This document shows, one piece after another, positions 26,335-37,720 of a DNA stretch of 64,000 bases. The DNA comes from Arthrobacter sp. Y81 (GTDB lineage: Bacteria; Actinomycetota; Actinomycetes; Actinomycetales; Micrococcaceae). The notes beneath the pieces are model-generated. The model saw only the letters and a program-made list of their open reading frames with translations. It was not told the DNA's origin and did no database searches. Positions within the stretch are counted from its first letter, which is position 1; every line of letters begins with the position of its first letter. Location of the stretch: the NCBI RefSeq assembly GCF_002929335.1, contig NZ_PJIL01000003.1, positions 1 to 64,000 on the forward strand, read 5' to 3'. The position numbers and the translations under genes are program-made.

Positions 26335-26505
26335 TGCGGGTTCCTTTCCTAGGGGGCTGATGCGAACACCCTAATGCTAGGGAGCGGCCGCGGTGGTTGC
26401 TTCTTCAGAGCTGCTCGATATGGACGAGGGATTGAATTGAAACGAGACGTACCAGGGCCGCTCCAATTTCTGCCCGTCCGAAAATTCCCGGCGTAGTCTG
26501 TCGAT

Positions 26506-26970
26506 ATGAGCGATGCGCAGGATTCCGCCGAACCGCTGCAAATGCTGCCCCCGGGAATGCCCAGGAGATACGCCGAATACCGGCCGGTGGACCGGCATCA
26601 GTCCAGCCCTCCGCCAACAAATGTCGGCGGCTATGACGAGCTGATCGCGCACTTCACATCCAACGGAATGCAGTTACCGCGGTCCGTGGACGGTCTGGCT
26701 GCGATCGATGACCTCATTGATTCCACCAACCACAAAGCCACCCTCTCGGCGTTTGTCCGACCCATTGGCATGTTCTACGGCGACGTGCTCACTCACACCG
26801 TTCCCGGAGCCCACTGGGAGGTGATCCAAGAGGATTACCCCTTGGTCCGGGTCACCAGCAAAACCGCTGTAGACGTGGTTCGAGTCGCCATTCGACGCCT
26901 GGAAGCTCCGGATCCAACCCTCGTTCAAAACTATTCCCACGTAATGGAACGTGTACGTCACGAGCCTTAA
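26506..26970 (+). CDS. Hypothetical protein, DUF6278-like
   Basis: Predicted 154 residues. The core reads LPRSVDGLAAIDDLIDS, a GMFYGDVLTHTVPGAHWEVI block and TSKTAVDVVRVAIRRLEAP. This layout (a helical start, then one G-x-hydrophobic-x-G-x-V-hydrophobic strand and a Trp-containing strand) resembles actinobacterial DUF6278 proteins in my recollection; I cannot confirm it. No signal peptide or membrane segment. Codon use resembles the neighbours, so it is likely a real gene. Function unknown. Confidence 0.65.
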   Translation: MSDAQDSAEPLQMLPPGMPRRYAEYRPVDRHQSSPPPTNVGGYDELIAHFTSNGMQLPRSVDGLAAIDDLIDSTNHKATLSAFVRPIGMFYGDVLTHTVPGAHWEVIQEDYPLVRVTSKTAVDVVRVAIRRLEAPDPTLVQNYSHVMERVRHEP

Positions 26971-27104
26971 TTGACGACGCTACCGAGCCACCGCTCCGGA
27001 TAGGTGTAACCTTTTGGGCCGTCACGGACAATACAGGGCATGGGGAACTCTCAATCCGGTGCTGAGGGGGTTGTGGTCAGTTTCGGGGCAATAGAGTATC
27101 GGGC

Positions 27105-27557
27105 ATGAACAACGATCCCTGGGCATCCGCTGAACTTGCCGAAGCCCCCGCCGGCTGGATCCTCGCCACGGAGAACGGGTGGGGCGCATTGGTTGTGTGG
27201 GCGGCAGGGCAGGGCAACTTTGTGCGCGTCCGCGCGGCCGCCGGCGATCGGCACGGCACGGTCGTCCATCGGTTCCAGAACGGGAGCGAACGATTGGAAC
27301 CGTTCGTCCTGACTGAAGCTGATCTGGAATCGATTGATGACGACATCGATTCGTACCTCGCCGATGCCGAACTGCCTCCCAGGCCCCGGGGCTACGACTG
27401 GTTTATCCGTCGGCCGCCTAACACGGACCCGGGAGAGGACGCCTTCTGGGGCGCCGTCTGGGCCGCAAGCACAGCAACGCTTCGCCATGATGCTGTGCAC
27501 CCATCGACGTTGAAAGGCTCCACCAAAGATGCACTGGCCCGCATGTATCTGGGCTAG
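27105..27557 (+). CDS. Hypothetical protein (150 aa)
   Basis: Predicted 150 residues from ATG 27105. It is acidic and Trp-rich (GWILATENGWGALVVWAAGQ; LTEADLESIDDDIDSYLADA) with a conserved-looking RGYDWFIRRPP segment. No membrane helix or signal. I do not recognise the family. It is part of a run of small uncharacterised genes from 26.5 to 28.2 kb. Confidence 0.6.
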   Translation: MNNDPWASAELAEAPAGWILATENGWGALVVWAAGQGNFVRVRAAAGDRHGTVVHRFQNGSERLEPFVLTEADLESIDDDIDSYLADAELPPRPRGYDWFIRRPPNTDPGEDAFWGAVWAASTATLRHDAVHPSTLKGSTKDALARMYLG

Positions 27558-27633
27558 GGCTGGATTGGCGTAAATTGCTGCCGTTATTGGGATCCCCGCA
27601 AACTTCCATTCCAGCTGTTATCAAAGTGAATGG

Positions 27634-27876
27634 CTACGTCGTGGTCCTAATGTTCGCGCAAAGCCAGACATGGACCGTGACTGCCACGCTCACGGCAAAG
27701 CTCAGCGCCAATACAGCCATCCCTGAATACGCCGCCAGGAAGTAACTGGCTGGTTCAGGTACGGCGTCAAGAACCGGTTCCTGGTAGTACCAAATCGTGG
27801 CCCCTGCGTTGACTCCAAGAACCGCAATGAGTGCGGTGACTAGCCAGGATGAGAACACCAACCCCCACGCTTTCAT
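27634..27876 (-). CDS. Small two-helix membrane protein
   Basis: Predicted 80 residues starting MKAWGLVFSSWLV at 27876, chosen because GGGGGAAACG precedes it; an in-frame ATG at 27906 lacks a ribosome site. Two hydrophobic segments are seen (about residues 5-25 and 46-70) separated by an extracytoplasmic-looking loop. Function unknown; convergent with the 27105 gene. Confidence 0.6.
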   Translation of the reverse strand: MKAWGLVFSSWLVTALIAVLGVNAGATIWYYQEPVLDAVPEPASYFLAAYSGMAVLALSFAVSVAVTVHVWLCANIRTTT

Positions 27877-27947
27877 CGTTTCCCCCAATTTCCAGACTGA
27901 AATCAACCTTACGGAATGATCATTAGCCCGCGGGCTAGAGTTCTATC

Positions 27948-28202
27948 ATGGATCTGCTCATTGTGCTGGTGGTCGTGCTGGGTTTTCCGGCTCTGATTGC
28001 CTGCCTCTGGTATTGGGTTTCGCGGAGGAACCGGCGCAGCGGCGTGTGGCGCGGCGCTACCGGTGGCATGTTGGGCATTGCTGACGAGGTCTTCCGTCCG
28101 CAGGCTCACTACGCTCGGCAGGTACAAATAGTCCAACAAGGACTGCGCGCCCCCGCCCCGGCTCCCGGCGATCCTCCGCATCCCAGCGCCGGCGGGGACT
28201 GA
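27948..28202 (+). CDS. Small single-pass membrane protein
   Basis: Predicted 84 residues. It begins with a strongly hydrophobic segment (LLIVLVVVLGFPALIACLWY), followed by a basic WVSRRNRRSG and a soluble tail. The arrangement suggests an N-out single-pass protein with the tail in the cytoplasm. Unknown function. It is separated by 28 bases from the downstream methyltransferase gene on the same strand. Confidence 0.6.
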   Translation: MDLLIVLVVVLGFPALIACLWYWVSRRNRRSGVWRGATGGMLGIADEVFRPQAHYARQVQIVQQGLRAPAPAPGDPPHPSAGGD

Positions 28203-28230
28203 ACTCGGCACCCCGCGGTAGCCTTGCCGG

Positions 28231-28884
28231 ATGCATGCTGATGACCGCCTCGCCAACGTCCGGTCGGCCTACGACACGGTGGCGGAAAGCTATGCGAGAT
28301 TGTTGCCTGATGCCACTTTCGAGACCCCGGCGGACCGCGGGATGATCGAAGCTTTCGCCGGTTACGTGAAGGAAGGAAATGCCGGTCCCGTGCTTGACGC
28401 GGGCTGCGGCGCCGGCCGGATGACCGGGTTGCTGTCCCGTCTGGGAGTCGACGTGTCAGGAATCGATGTCTCCGCCGGAATGGTTGAGGTGGCCCGGAGG
28501 ACGTATCCCGGCCTCCGCTTCGAAGTGGCTGAGCTCAGAAACCTTCCCTCTCCGGATATGCACTTGGGCGGAGTTTTCGCCTGGTATTCCATCATCCATC
28601 TGGCCCCGGGCGATCTCCCGGGCGTGTTCACCGAGTTCTTCCGGGTCCTCACGCCCGGGGGCTATGCAATGATCAGTTTCCAGGTTGGCGACGGCCCTCG
28701 ACATATCGCCCGGGCTTACGGGCATGACGTGTCGATGGACGCCCACCTCTTCCCGCCCGCGACCGTCATCGAACGCCTGACCAACGCCGGATTCACCATT
28801 GTCGCCCAGATGTCACGTGAACCCGGCCCCCGCGAGAAGTTCCCCCAGGCAGTCATCCTCGCTCAGCGGCCGGCCAGGCATTAG
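28231..28884 (+). CDS. SAM-dependent methyltransferase (type 11-like)
   Basis: Predicted 217 residues. Motif I VLDAGCGAGRMTGLLSRLG, an acidic post-I motif GIDVSAGMVEVARRT and the motif IV region GGVFAWYSIIHLAPGDL are clear, followed by FFRVLTPGGYAMISFQ. Class I fold, small-molecule methyltransferase; the substrate is unknown. It follows the small membrane gene by 28 bases, which suggests possible co-transcription. Confidence 0.88.
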   Translation: MHADDRLANVRSAYDTVAESYARLLPDATFETPADRGMIEAFAGYVKEGNAGPVLDAGCGAGRMTGLLSRLGVDVSGIDVSAGMVEVARRTYPGLRFEVAELRNLPSPDMHLGGVFAWYSIIHLAPGDLPGVFTEFFRVLTPGGYAMISFQVGDGPRHIARAYGHDVSMDAHLFPPATVIERLTNAGFTIVAQMSREPGPREKFPQAVILAQRPARH

Positions 28885-28900
28885 CTCCCGCACAGTCCCA

Positions 28901-28930
28901 TTGACAGGAAAAGTCTCCGCCACCTACTGT
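28901..28930 (+). promoter_or_regulatory. Promoter of the GH127 gene
   Basis: TTGACA at 28901-28906 and TACTGT at 28925-28930 with an 18-base spacer. The expected transcription start falls near the GH127 ATG at 28937, so the mRNA could be leaderless. Confidence 0.6.
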
Positions 28931-28936
28931 TCAGGG

Positions 28937-31259
28937 ATGCTTTCTGTTAGCGCTAACAACACTGTCCTCCAGGCGTCGCCCTTCCCCTGGACAGGGTTCG
29001 CCTCCTCGACGGTGACCTCAAGACGGCCCAGGACGCCAGCATCCGTTACGTTTTGGATCTCGACACCGACAGGCTGAGCGCCCCGTACCTGCTGGAGGCC
29101 GGCCTGGAACCGGCTGCCCAACCTTACGGCAACTGGGAATCCGACGGCATGGGCGGGCACATCGGCGGCCACTATCTGTCTGCCTGCGCCCAGCTCTATG
29201 CGGCCACGGGCGACAGCCGGCTGCTGGACCGCCTCGAACACCTCGTGGAGGTGTTCTGGCGCTGCCAGGCCGCCGGCGGGGACGGCTACGTAGGCGGGGT
29301 CCCCGGCGGACGTGCCCTGGGAGAAGAACTTGCGGCCGGGCTGTGGACGCGGACCTGTTCACCCTGAACGGGCGGTGGGTCCCGCTGTACAACCTGCACA
29401 AAACACTAGCCGGCCTCCTCGATGCGTACACCTATGCGGCCTCCGGGCGTGCCCTGGCCATCGCCACGGCCCTTGCGGACTGGTGGCTCGGCATCTCCAG
29501 CCACATCCCGGACCACATATTCGAAGAGGTCCTGCGCACCGAATTCGGCGGGATGAACGATGCCTTCGCCATCCTGGCCGGAATCACCGGCCGCCCGGAC
29601 CATTGGGCGGAGGCACGCCGCTTCTCCCACCTCGCCCTGCTGGTCCCCCTGGCGGAGGGCCGCGACGAGCTGGACGGCCTGCACGCAAACACCCAGATCC
29701 CCAAAGTGGTCGGCTATGCACGCCTCGCCGCCGCCACGGGAGAGACGCCGTTCGACGAAGCGGCCGATTCCTTCTGGAACACTGTGGTCTCCCGCCGGAC
29801 GGTCTCCATCGGCGGGAACAGCGTGCGGGAGCACTTCCACCCCTATTCCGATTTCTCCCCCATGATCCAGGACGCGCAGGGTCCGGAAACCTGCAACACC
29901 TACAACATGCTCAAGCTGGCCCGGCTCCGCTTCGAACGCACCGGCGATCCCGCGGCAATTGATTTCTATGAACGCGCCAGTTACAACCACATCCTGTCTT
30001 CCCAGCACCCCGGGCGCGGCGGCTTCGTCTATTTCACGCCCATGCGGCCGGCCCACTACCGCGTCTACTCCCGCCCCCAGGAATCGATGTGGTGCTGCGT
30101 CGGGTCGGGCTTGGAAAACCACGCCCGCTACGGCGAACTGATCTACAGCCACGACGGCGACGCCCTGTCCGTCAACCTCTACGCAGCCTCCGAGCTGGCG
30201 TGGGCAGAGCGGGGCCTCACCGTCCGGCTTGAGACCGCTTTTCCCCGTTCCGGCGTTGCCACCCTGCGCATCACCGCCGCCACTCCCACCGAGGCGACCA
30301 TCCGGCTGCGCCGACCGGCCTGGTCCCCGGAGATGGAGGTCGACGTCGACGGGTCACCTGTCGAAGGCGGGACTGCCATTTCAGCGTCCGACGGCAGGAC
30401 GTCCGACAGCACCTATGTTTCCGTCCGCCGCCTGTGGGAAGGCACTACAGTCGTGACCGTCCGACTGGAGATGGAGCTGCGCGCCGAACTGTTGCCGGAC
30501 GGCTCACCGTGGGTGTCTTTCCTGTACGGGCCGGTGGTGCTGGCTGCACGGGCCGGGGACGACGGCGTCGGGAGCTTTGAGGCTCCCGACGAACGGATGG
30601 GGCACGTCGCCTCGGGGACGCTGCTTCCCCTGGCCGGCACCCCGGTGGTAGCCGGACCTGAACCGCTGGACGCCGTCGTGCTCCGCGACCGGTCTGCGAT
30701 CATCGCGGAACTCACCACGGTGGACGCCGATGGAAGTGTTCGCACAGTCCTGCTGGAACCGTTCGCCGGCATCCACGACGAGCGGTACACGGTCTACTGG
30801 CCCACCGGCCCGGCCCGGGAGCGTCTCGCGGAGCTTTTGGCACTGGATGATGCGGCCGCCGCGCAGGGCGAAATCATCGACGCCGTGGTGGCAGGGGAAC
30901 AGCAGCCCGAGGCAGACCACGCCTTCACCGGCGAGTCCACCCGGGCCGCCGGCCGGGAGGGAATCCACTGGCGCAGCGCAACGGGCTGGTTCTCCTACAC
31001 TCTGTCGGATCCCGCCGCCCTGGCGACCCTGCTGCGCGTCCGGTTCCGGGCCGTCGAGGGTCGCGGGCACGACCTTCGACTCAACGGGTCGGCGCTGGCG
31101 GACCCCGTCAGGTCCGGGCGGGACGGCGACGAAGTCGTTACCGACTTCGCCATCCCCGATCAGCTCCACGACGGTGGCCGGCTGGTTTTCACCGTCCATG
31201 CGAAGCCGGATTGCACCACCGGAGACCTGCTGTCCGTCCAGCTCCTGAAGACCGGGTGA
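28937..31259 (+). pseudogene. GH127 beta-L-arabinofuranosidase gene with two -1 frameshifts
   Basis: Read in three frames the gene would give about 774 residues. Segment 1: ATG 28937, MLSVSANNTVLQASPFP. Segment 2, after loss of one C in the run at about 28984-28987: LDRVRLLDGDLKTAQD, GNWESDGMGGHIGGHYLSA. Segment 3, after loss of one G at about 29338-29340: VDADLFTLNGRWVPLYNLHK to the end at 31259. The catalytic Cys/Glu region (MWCCVGSGLENHARYGELIY, residues around the zinc-thiolate site) is intact. GH127 enzymes release L-arabinofuranose from arabinan side chains; no signal peptide is seen. A LacI-type palindrome lies over codons 4-8. The lesions may be decay or sequencing error. Confidence 0.85.
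28945..28958. promoter_or_regulatory. LacI-family operator
   Basis: TGTTAGCGCTAACA is a perfect 14-base palindrome with the central CG typical of LacI-family operators. It lies 15 bases downstream of the -10 element and inside the first codons of the GH127 gene, so a repressor would block transcription near its start. The LacI gene that recognises it is not obviously in this window. Confidence 0.7.
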
Positions 31260-31302
31260 TCCGGCAAAATCAATCTCCATTGCTTACCTGAAGGTGCCTA
31301 TT

Positions 31303-31316
31303 GCACTTCAAAGTGC
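31303..31316. promoter_or_regulatory. Inverted repeat upstream of the quinone oxidoreductase gene
   Basis: GCACTT-CA-AAGTGC (31303-31316), about 90 bases before the ATG at 31407. Similar short ACTT/AAGT dyads are sites of HxlR/QorR-type regulators that control qorB-like genes; no such regulator gene is adjacent here. Confidence 0.4.
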
Positions 31317-31406
31317 GTGATCGGGAGACGGAATTGTTCCCCTTCGAGGCAGGTTGGCCATTACGGAAGGCGCCGATCCGGGCGCCCGGTAATCAAGGAG
31401 AATCAC

Positions 31407-32264
31407 ATGTCCATCGTTATTGCGGGAGCCACCGGCCAGCTGGGACGACTCGTCGTCGGGGAATTGCTGCAACGCGGCGTACCGGCCGGGGAGATCGTGG
31501 CCGGCGGCAGGTCTGCCGAACAGCTTGCGGACCTGGCGGGACTCGGCGTCAGGACCGCATCGGTCGACTACAACGATCCGGCCAGCGTTGACTCGGCGTT
31601 GAGCGAAGGTGACACCCTGCTGCTGATTTCCGGCAACGATATCCAGAACCGCACAGCACAACATGAGACCGTCATCGATGCGGCCGTACGGGCCAAGGTT
31701 GCCCACATCCTGTACACCAGCGTGCTGGCGGCTGACAGCACGCCGATCATTCTTGCCCCGGACCATGTGAAGGCCGAGGAGTACATCCTTGCCAGCGGCC
31801 TGCCGTTCACCTTCCTGCGCAACGGGTGGTACACGGAGAACTATGCTGCTGCGCTGGCCAAGGCGCGCGAGACCGGAACGCTCCTGGGGAGCGCCGGCGA
31901 GGGGCGCGTGGCGAGCGCCACCCGTGCGGACTACGCCGCTGCCATCGCCGCCGTCCTGACCACCCCGGGGCATGAAGGCCGGGTCTACGAACTGTCCGGG
32001 GACTACGCCTGGACCTATGAGGAGCTGGCGTCAGCCTTCTCCACCGTCCTGGGGCGTGCCGTCAGCTATGACTCCGTGAGTTCGGCAGAACACGCCAGCG
32101 CACTGGAGGCTGCAGGCCTCGACCCGGCAACCGCCGGTTTCCTTGCCGCCCTGGACGGGAACATCCGGGAGGATGCCCTTGCCCTGACCACCGGCGACCT
32201 CGCACGGCTCACCGGGCGGCCCACGACTCCCCTGCTGGACGGCTTGCGTCCGCTCGCAGTGTGA
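31407..32264 (+). CDS. NAD(P)H quinone oxidoreductase, QorB/NmrA-type SDR
   Basis: Predicted 285 residues from ATG 31407 (AAGGAG upstream). The atypical SDR cofactor motif is MSIVIAGATGQLGRLVV (GATGxLGxxV). It then has the family's VKAEEYILASGLPFTFLRNG and SATRADYAAAIAAVLTTPGH. QorB enzymes reduce quinones with NADPH, detoxifying them; the N-terminal start and 285-residue length match. Its upstream region carries a dyad that may be an HxlR-type operator. Confidence 0.88.
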   Translation: MSIVIAGATGQLGRLVVGELLQRGVPAGEIVAGGRSAEQLADLAGLGVRTASVDYNDPASVDSALSEGDTLLLISGNDIQNRTAQHETVIDAAVRAKVAHILYTSVLAADSTPIILAPDHVKAEEYILASGLPFTFLRNGWYTENYAAALAKARETGTLLGSAGEGRVASATRADYAAAIAAVLTTPGHEGRVYELSGDYAWTYEELASAFSTVLGRAVSYDSVSSAEHASALEAAGLDPATAGFLAALDGNIREDALALTTGDLARLTGRPTTPLLDGLRPLAV

Positions 32265-32345
32265 CCCGGCTCGTGGGCCTGCTGCCGCCCCTCGGCGGAT
32301 AATGGCATCCAGAGCCAATAGCCAGCGCGGTCAGGAGGGGCCGGA

Positions 32346-32930
32346 ATGGAAACAATTCCCCGCATCACGGTGGAATCGCCGGTGCTCCGCATCGGATCCG
32401 GCCCCTCGGACTACGAGGCACTGGGCAGCTACGTCCGCGGGCTACGCAGGCAGCGGGGACTGCACCTGACCCTGCTGCACCTCGGGGTCATGGACGATTT
32501 CGCCCGGGACGTCTCGGAATGGACCAAGGGCGTTACCAGCGCTGCCGCTGCAGCCCGCAGCACGTCGGCCTGGGTGCAGCGGCTGCCGGTGCTGGATGGC
32601 TTTTCCGGCAGCGCCGAACGGCTGATCACCCTGGGCGGCGGCAGCGTGTCCGGGCTGGACGTCACTGTCCCGGAGCACGTGCATGACTATCAGGTCTTTC
32701 TGGTGCAGGCCCTCCACGAACTCCTGGACGGGTTGCTGGTGGACGGTGTGGACGACTTCATCCTCAGCTCACGTGCCATGGGCTTCCGGTCCCCGCACTG
32801 GACACCGCACGTCGCCGTGGGCAGCCCGAAAACGCGGGGCGGCGGAGCCTGGGAAATTGAACCCCTGGCAATCCAGTTCGGCGAATCACGGATCAGGAAC
32901 CGTCAGTTCCTGCCGGGTGCCGGCCAGTAA
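32346..32930 (+). CDS. 2H-phosphoesterase-like (2'-5' RNA ligase-like) protein
   Basis: Predicted 194 residues. It has the two His motifs of the 2H phosphoesterase superfamily: H40-L-T42 in RGLHLTLLHLG and H155-V-A157 in TPHVAVG, the second with Ala where Thr/Ser is usual. Spacing of about 115 residues fits the fold. Such enzymes act on 2',3'-cyclic or 2'-5' phosphodiester bonds in RNA or nucleotides. The Ala in the second motif lowers confidence that it is active. It stands alone. Confidence 0.6.
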   Translation: METIPRITVESPVLRIGSGPSDYEALGSYVRGLRRQRGLHLTLLHLGVMDDFARDVSEWTKGVTSAAAAARSTSAWVQRLPVLDGFSGSAERLITLGGGSVSGLDVTVPEHVHDYQVFLVQALHELLDGLLVDGVDDFILSSRAMGFRSPHWTPHVAVGSPKTRGGGAWEIEPLAIQFGESRIRNRQFLPGAGQ

Positions 32931-32972
32931 AGGCGGCAGCCCGCCGGGCGTCAACCTGCCCCTGCTGCGTCC

Positions 32973-35055
<2,083 letters not shown>

Positions 35056-35129
35056 GACATGAGGGAGCCGAGGGAGTATTCGAGCTCAATCAGCCATGTT
35101 CCTGCTGGCCACAGTGCTCCCGCTCAACA

Positions 35130-36299
35130 TGGCAGGAAGGGACCATCGCCTTCCTGTCCATGGTGAAAATCAGCGGGGCCGTCCGCACGCACCGCAAGGC
35201 CGGACTGCCCTACCTCGTCTACCTGCGGCACCCCACCACGGGAGGGGTCATGGCGTCCTGGGGATCGCTCGGCCACATCACCGTGGCCGAGCCCGGTGCC
35301 CTGCTCGGCTTCCTCGGACCGCGCGTCTACGAAGCCCTGTTTGCCACGCCATTTCCGGAGAACGTCCAGGTCGCCGAAAACCTCTTCGACAGGGGCCTGA
35401 TCGACGCGGTGGTCCCGCCTTGGCAACTGTCCGACGTCGTCGACCGCACCTTGAGCATCCTGGTCACCGGCCCGCACCCGCGGCCTGCGCCGCCGAGGAC
35501 CCTGTCGGTCAAACCGTCCGACGCCGGCGCCTGGGAATCGATCGGAATCTCCCGGAACCCGCGGCGGCCGGACCTGCGGCAGCTGCTCGCCTACGGCGCC
35601 CGCGATGTGCTGCCGCTCAACGGCACCGGTCAGGGGGAAAAGGACCCCGGACTTCAGCTGGCCCTGGCCCGTTTCGGCCAGGAATCCTGCGTGGTCATCG
35701 GCCACACCCGGCCCCGGCCCTCGCATCAGACGGCCATGGGACCGGCGTCCCTCCGTGAGGCCCGGCGGGGCATGCGTCTGGCTGAGGAACTCGGACTGCC
35801 CCTGCTCACCGTCATCGACACCGGCGGCGCGGCACTCTCCAAGGAGGCCGAGGAAGGAGGGCTCGCCGGCGAGATCGCCCGGTCCCTGCACGATCTCATC
35901 GGGCTGAACTCCCCCACCGTGTCCGTGCTGCTCGGCCAAGGCGCCGGCGGCGGGGCACTGGCCCTCCTGCCCGCGGACCGCACCATCGCAGCCCAGCATG
36001 CCTGGCTCTCCCCGCTCCCGCCTGAAGGCGCCAGCGCCATCGTCCACCGGAACACCGACTTCGCCCCCGCCATGTCCGAAACCCAGGGCGTCAACGTCGC
36101 ATCCCTCCACGCCAACGGACTCGTTGAACACATCGTGGACGAACGACCCGACGCCTCCCTCGAGGCAAAAGCGTTCTGCCAGCGGATGGGACAGGCCATC
36201 GAATACGAACTCGCCACCCTGTCCAACGCCGGAATCGCCGCCCTTCTGCCGGCGCGGCTGGTGAAATACCGGAACCTGGGCGGCCTCAACGCCCGGTGA
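35130..36299 (+). pseudogene. Acetyl/propionyl-CoA carboxylase carboxyltransferase (AccDA-type) 5'-truncated remnant
   Basis: The homology begins abruptly at about 35130 with QEGTIAFLSMVKISGAVRTH, in the middle of the first carboxyltransferase half. It then runs to the natural end: YLVYLRHPTTGGVMASWGSL (CoA/oxyanion loop), GFLGPRVYEALFATPFPENV, then the AccA-like second half MRLAEELGLPLLTVIDTGGA and LGQGAGGGALALLPADRTIA. About 389 codons remain, roughly 150-200 short at the 5' end. No ribosome site or start fits this point; the earliest in-frame ATG is at 35160. The preceding 75 bases after the AKR stop look unrelated. I infer a deletion or insertion junction here. It overlaps the next minus-strand gene by 14 bases. 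Confidence 0.8.
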
Positions 36300-37542
36300 C
36301 TACCGGGCCGGACACTCGGCATTCCTGCCGTGGCTCACCAGTGGGCCGCAGCAGGGACGACCGGTGGAAATCCGTGTGCCACACGCCAATTTCCTGACCG
36401 GTTCCGTCAGTGACAACGTATTCGGGCCAGCGGTCGAACGCGGAGCAGGGGTGGGATATCCCGAAGTCCACCACATCCGTGACGTCCAGGCCGCTCACTC
36501 CGGTGAGGACCGTGTGATGGTCGAAAAGATTGCGCACAACAGCGGTTGCACCGTCCTTCAGTGCACCGTCAGCGGCCTGTACCGACAGGACCACCGGCAG
36601 TCCGGCGTCGTAGGGAAGATCCCGCTTGCCGGCGCCGACGACGGCCATCCCGTCCTCGGGAATGGACAGCACGACGGCACGGACTGTCAGTGCCGGAAGG
36701 AGGCCGGGCACGGGGCTGACGCCGGCGTACGTGCCGTGATCGTGGGTGACGTAGCAGCCTGATCGGAGGATCCGCCGTGTTCCGGCCACCTGGCTCTCGT
36801 CGGGGAGGTATTCCGCCACGCGGTCCGGGAAAGCTGACCCGCCCATGGAGTAGATGGGCGCCGGCGTCTCATAAAATCGGGCGACCTCCAGATACACGTC
36901 CCGCACCAGCCTGCAGTGCCGGTCAACGGCCGCGATCGTTTCTTCGGCCCTGCTGTTAGGCACGACGCCTTCGTAACCGGCAACGCCAACGAGCCGGAGT
37001 CCGGGCGCGGCGCGTACCAGCTCAGCGATGCGGACAGCCTCCTGGAGGCTGCGGATCCCTGTGCGCCCGCCGGGCGTTCCGACGTCGAGAAGCACTTCAA
37101 GGGCGGCGCCCGCTTCGGCGTCGAAGACCTGGGCTGCCGCCCCGATTCCGGCAGCAGAGTCCACGAAGCAGCGGATTTCCCGCCCCGAATCTTCCTCCAG
37201 CCAGCTGCGGAGGCGTGTCAGGCCCAACCGGTCGACGACCTGATTGGCGATAAGGACGTGCCGGTGTCCCCAGGCGAGAGCAGAAGCGGTTTGGTCCACC
37301 GTGGCGACGGTTACGCCCACGGCCCCGGCAGCCATCTGGCGGGTGATGATCGGCGCGGACATTGTTGTCTTCACATGCGGCGCGAGATCCACGTGCCGTT
37401 CCCGGCACCAGGACGCCATCACCCGGATGTTGTTTTCGAGGGCATCACTGTTGAGCCGCAGCTGCGGATAGGCCGGGGCAGTGGCGGCGGGTGCCGCGGA
37501 GCCCTCATCACGTTCGCTGTGGCGTTGGATCGGGCTGCTCAC
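36286..37542 (-). CDS. Amino-acid deaminase / D-threonine-aldolase-like PLP enzyme (alanine racemase N-fold)
   Basis: Predicted 418 residues. The PLP-binding lysine is in LAPHVKTTMSAPIITRQM near the N-terminus, as in DSD1/D-threonine aldolase-fold enzymes. The C-terminal D-serine dehydratase-like domain includes CYVTHDHGTYAG and VDFGISHPCSAFDRWPEYV, the latter with the Cys/His positions that bind zinc in this family. Activity could be D-amino-acid deamination or aldol cleavage; substrate is uncertain. The neighbouring hydroxyacid dehydrogenase and the truncated gene at 37721 lie on its 5' side. Confidence 0.87.
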   Translation of the reverse strand: MSSPIQRHSERDEGSAAPAATAPAYPQLRLNSDALENNIRVMASWCRERHVDLAPHVKTTMSAPIITRQMAAGAVGVTVATVDQTASALAWGHRHVLIANQVVDRLGLTRLRSWLEEDSGREIRCFVDSAAGIGAAAQVFDAEAGAALEVLLDVGTPGGRTGIRSLQEAVRIAELVRAAPGLRLVGVAGYEGVVPNSRAEETIAAVDRHCRLVRDVYLEVARFYETPAPIYSMGGSAFPDRVAEYLPDESQVAGTRRILRSGCYVTHDHGTYAGVSPVPGLLPALTVRAVVLSIPEDGMAVVGAGKRDLPYDAGLPVVLSVQAADGALKDGATAVVRNLFDHHTVLTGVSGLDVTDVVDFGISHPCSAFDRWPEYVVTDGTGQEIGVWHTDFHRSSLLRPTGEPRQECRVSGPVVTGR

Positions 37543-37612
37543 GGGGCTCCTTTGCCGTTACGGGCCGGGCCCGCTCTCCGAATGCGTCAGCGGGGCCGGC
37601 TTGGGCGCTGCG

Positions 37613-37641
37613 TTGATTCTTTCATAGGCGAAGGCTATCTA
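37613..37641 (+). promoter_or_regulatory. Promoter ahead of a truncated gene
   Basis: TTGATT (37613-37618) and TATCTA (37636-37641) with a 17-base spacer, on the + strand, 79 bases before a well-placed ribosome site and GTG. Confidence 0.5.
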
Positions 37642-37720
37642 TGCTTCAGCGCGGCACGCATGGCTCCCGCCGGGCCGTTACGCGGGAAGCCCAAAGAATC
37701 GAATCGCGAAAGGGGCTGGC

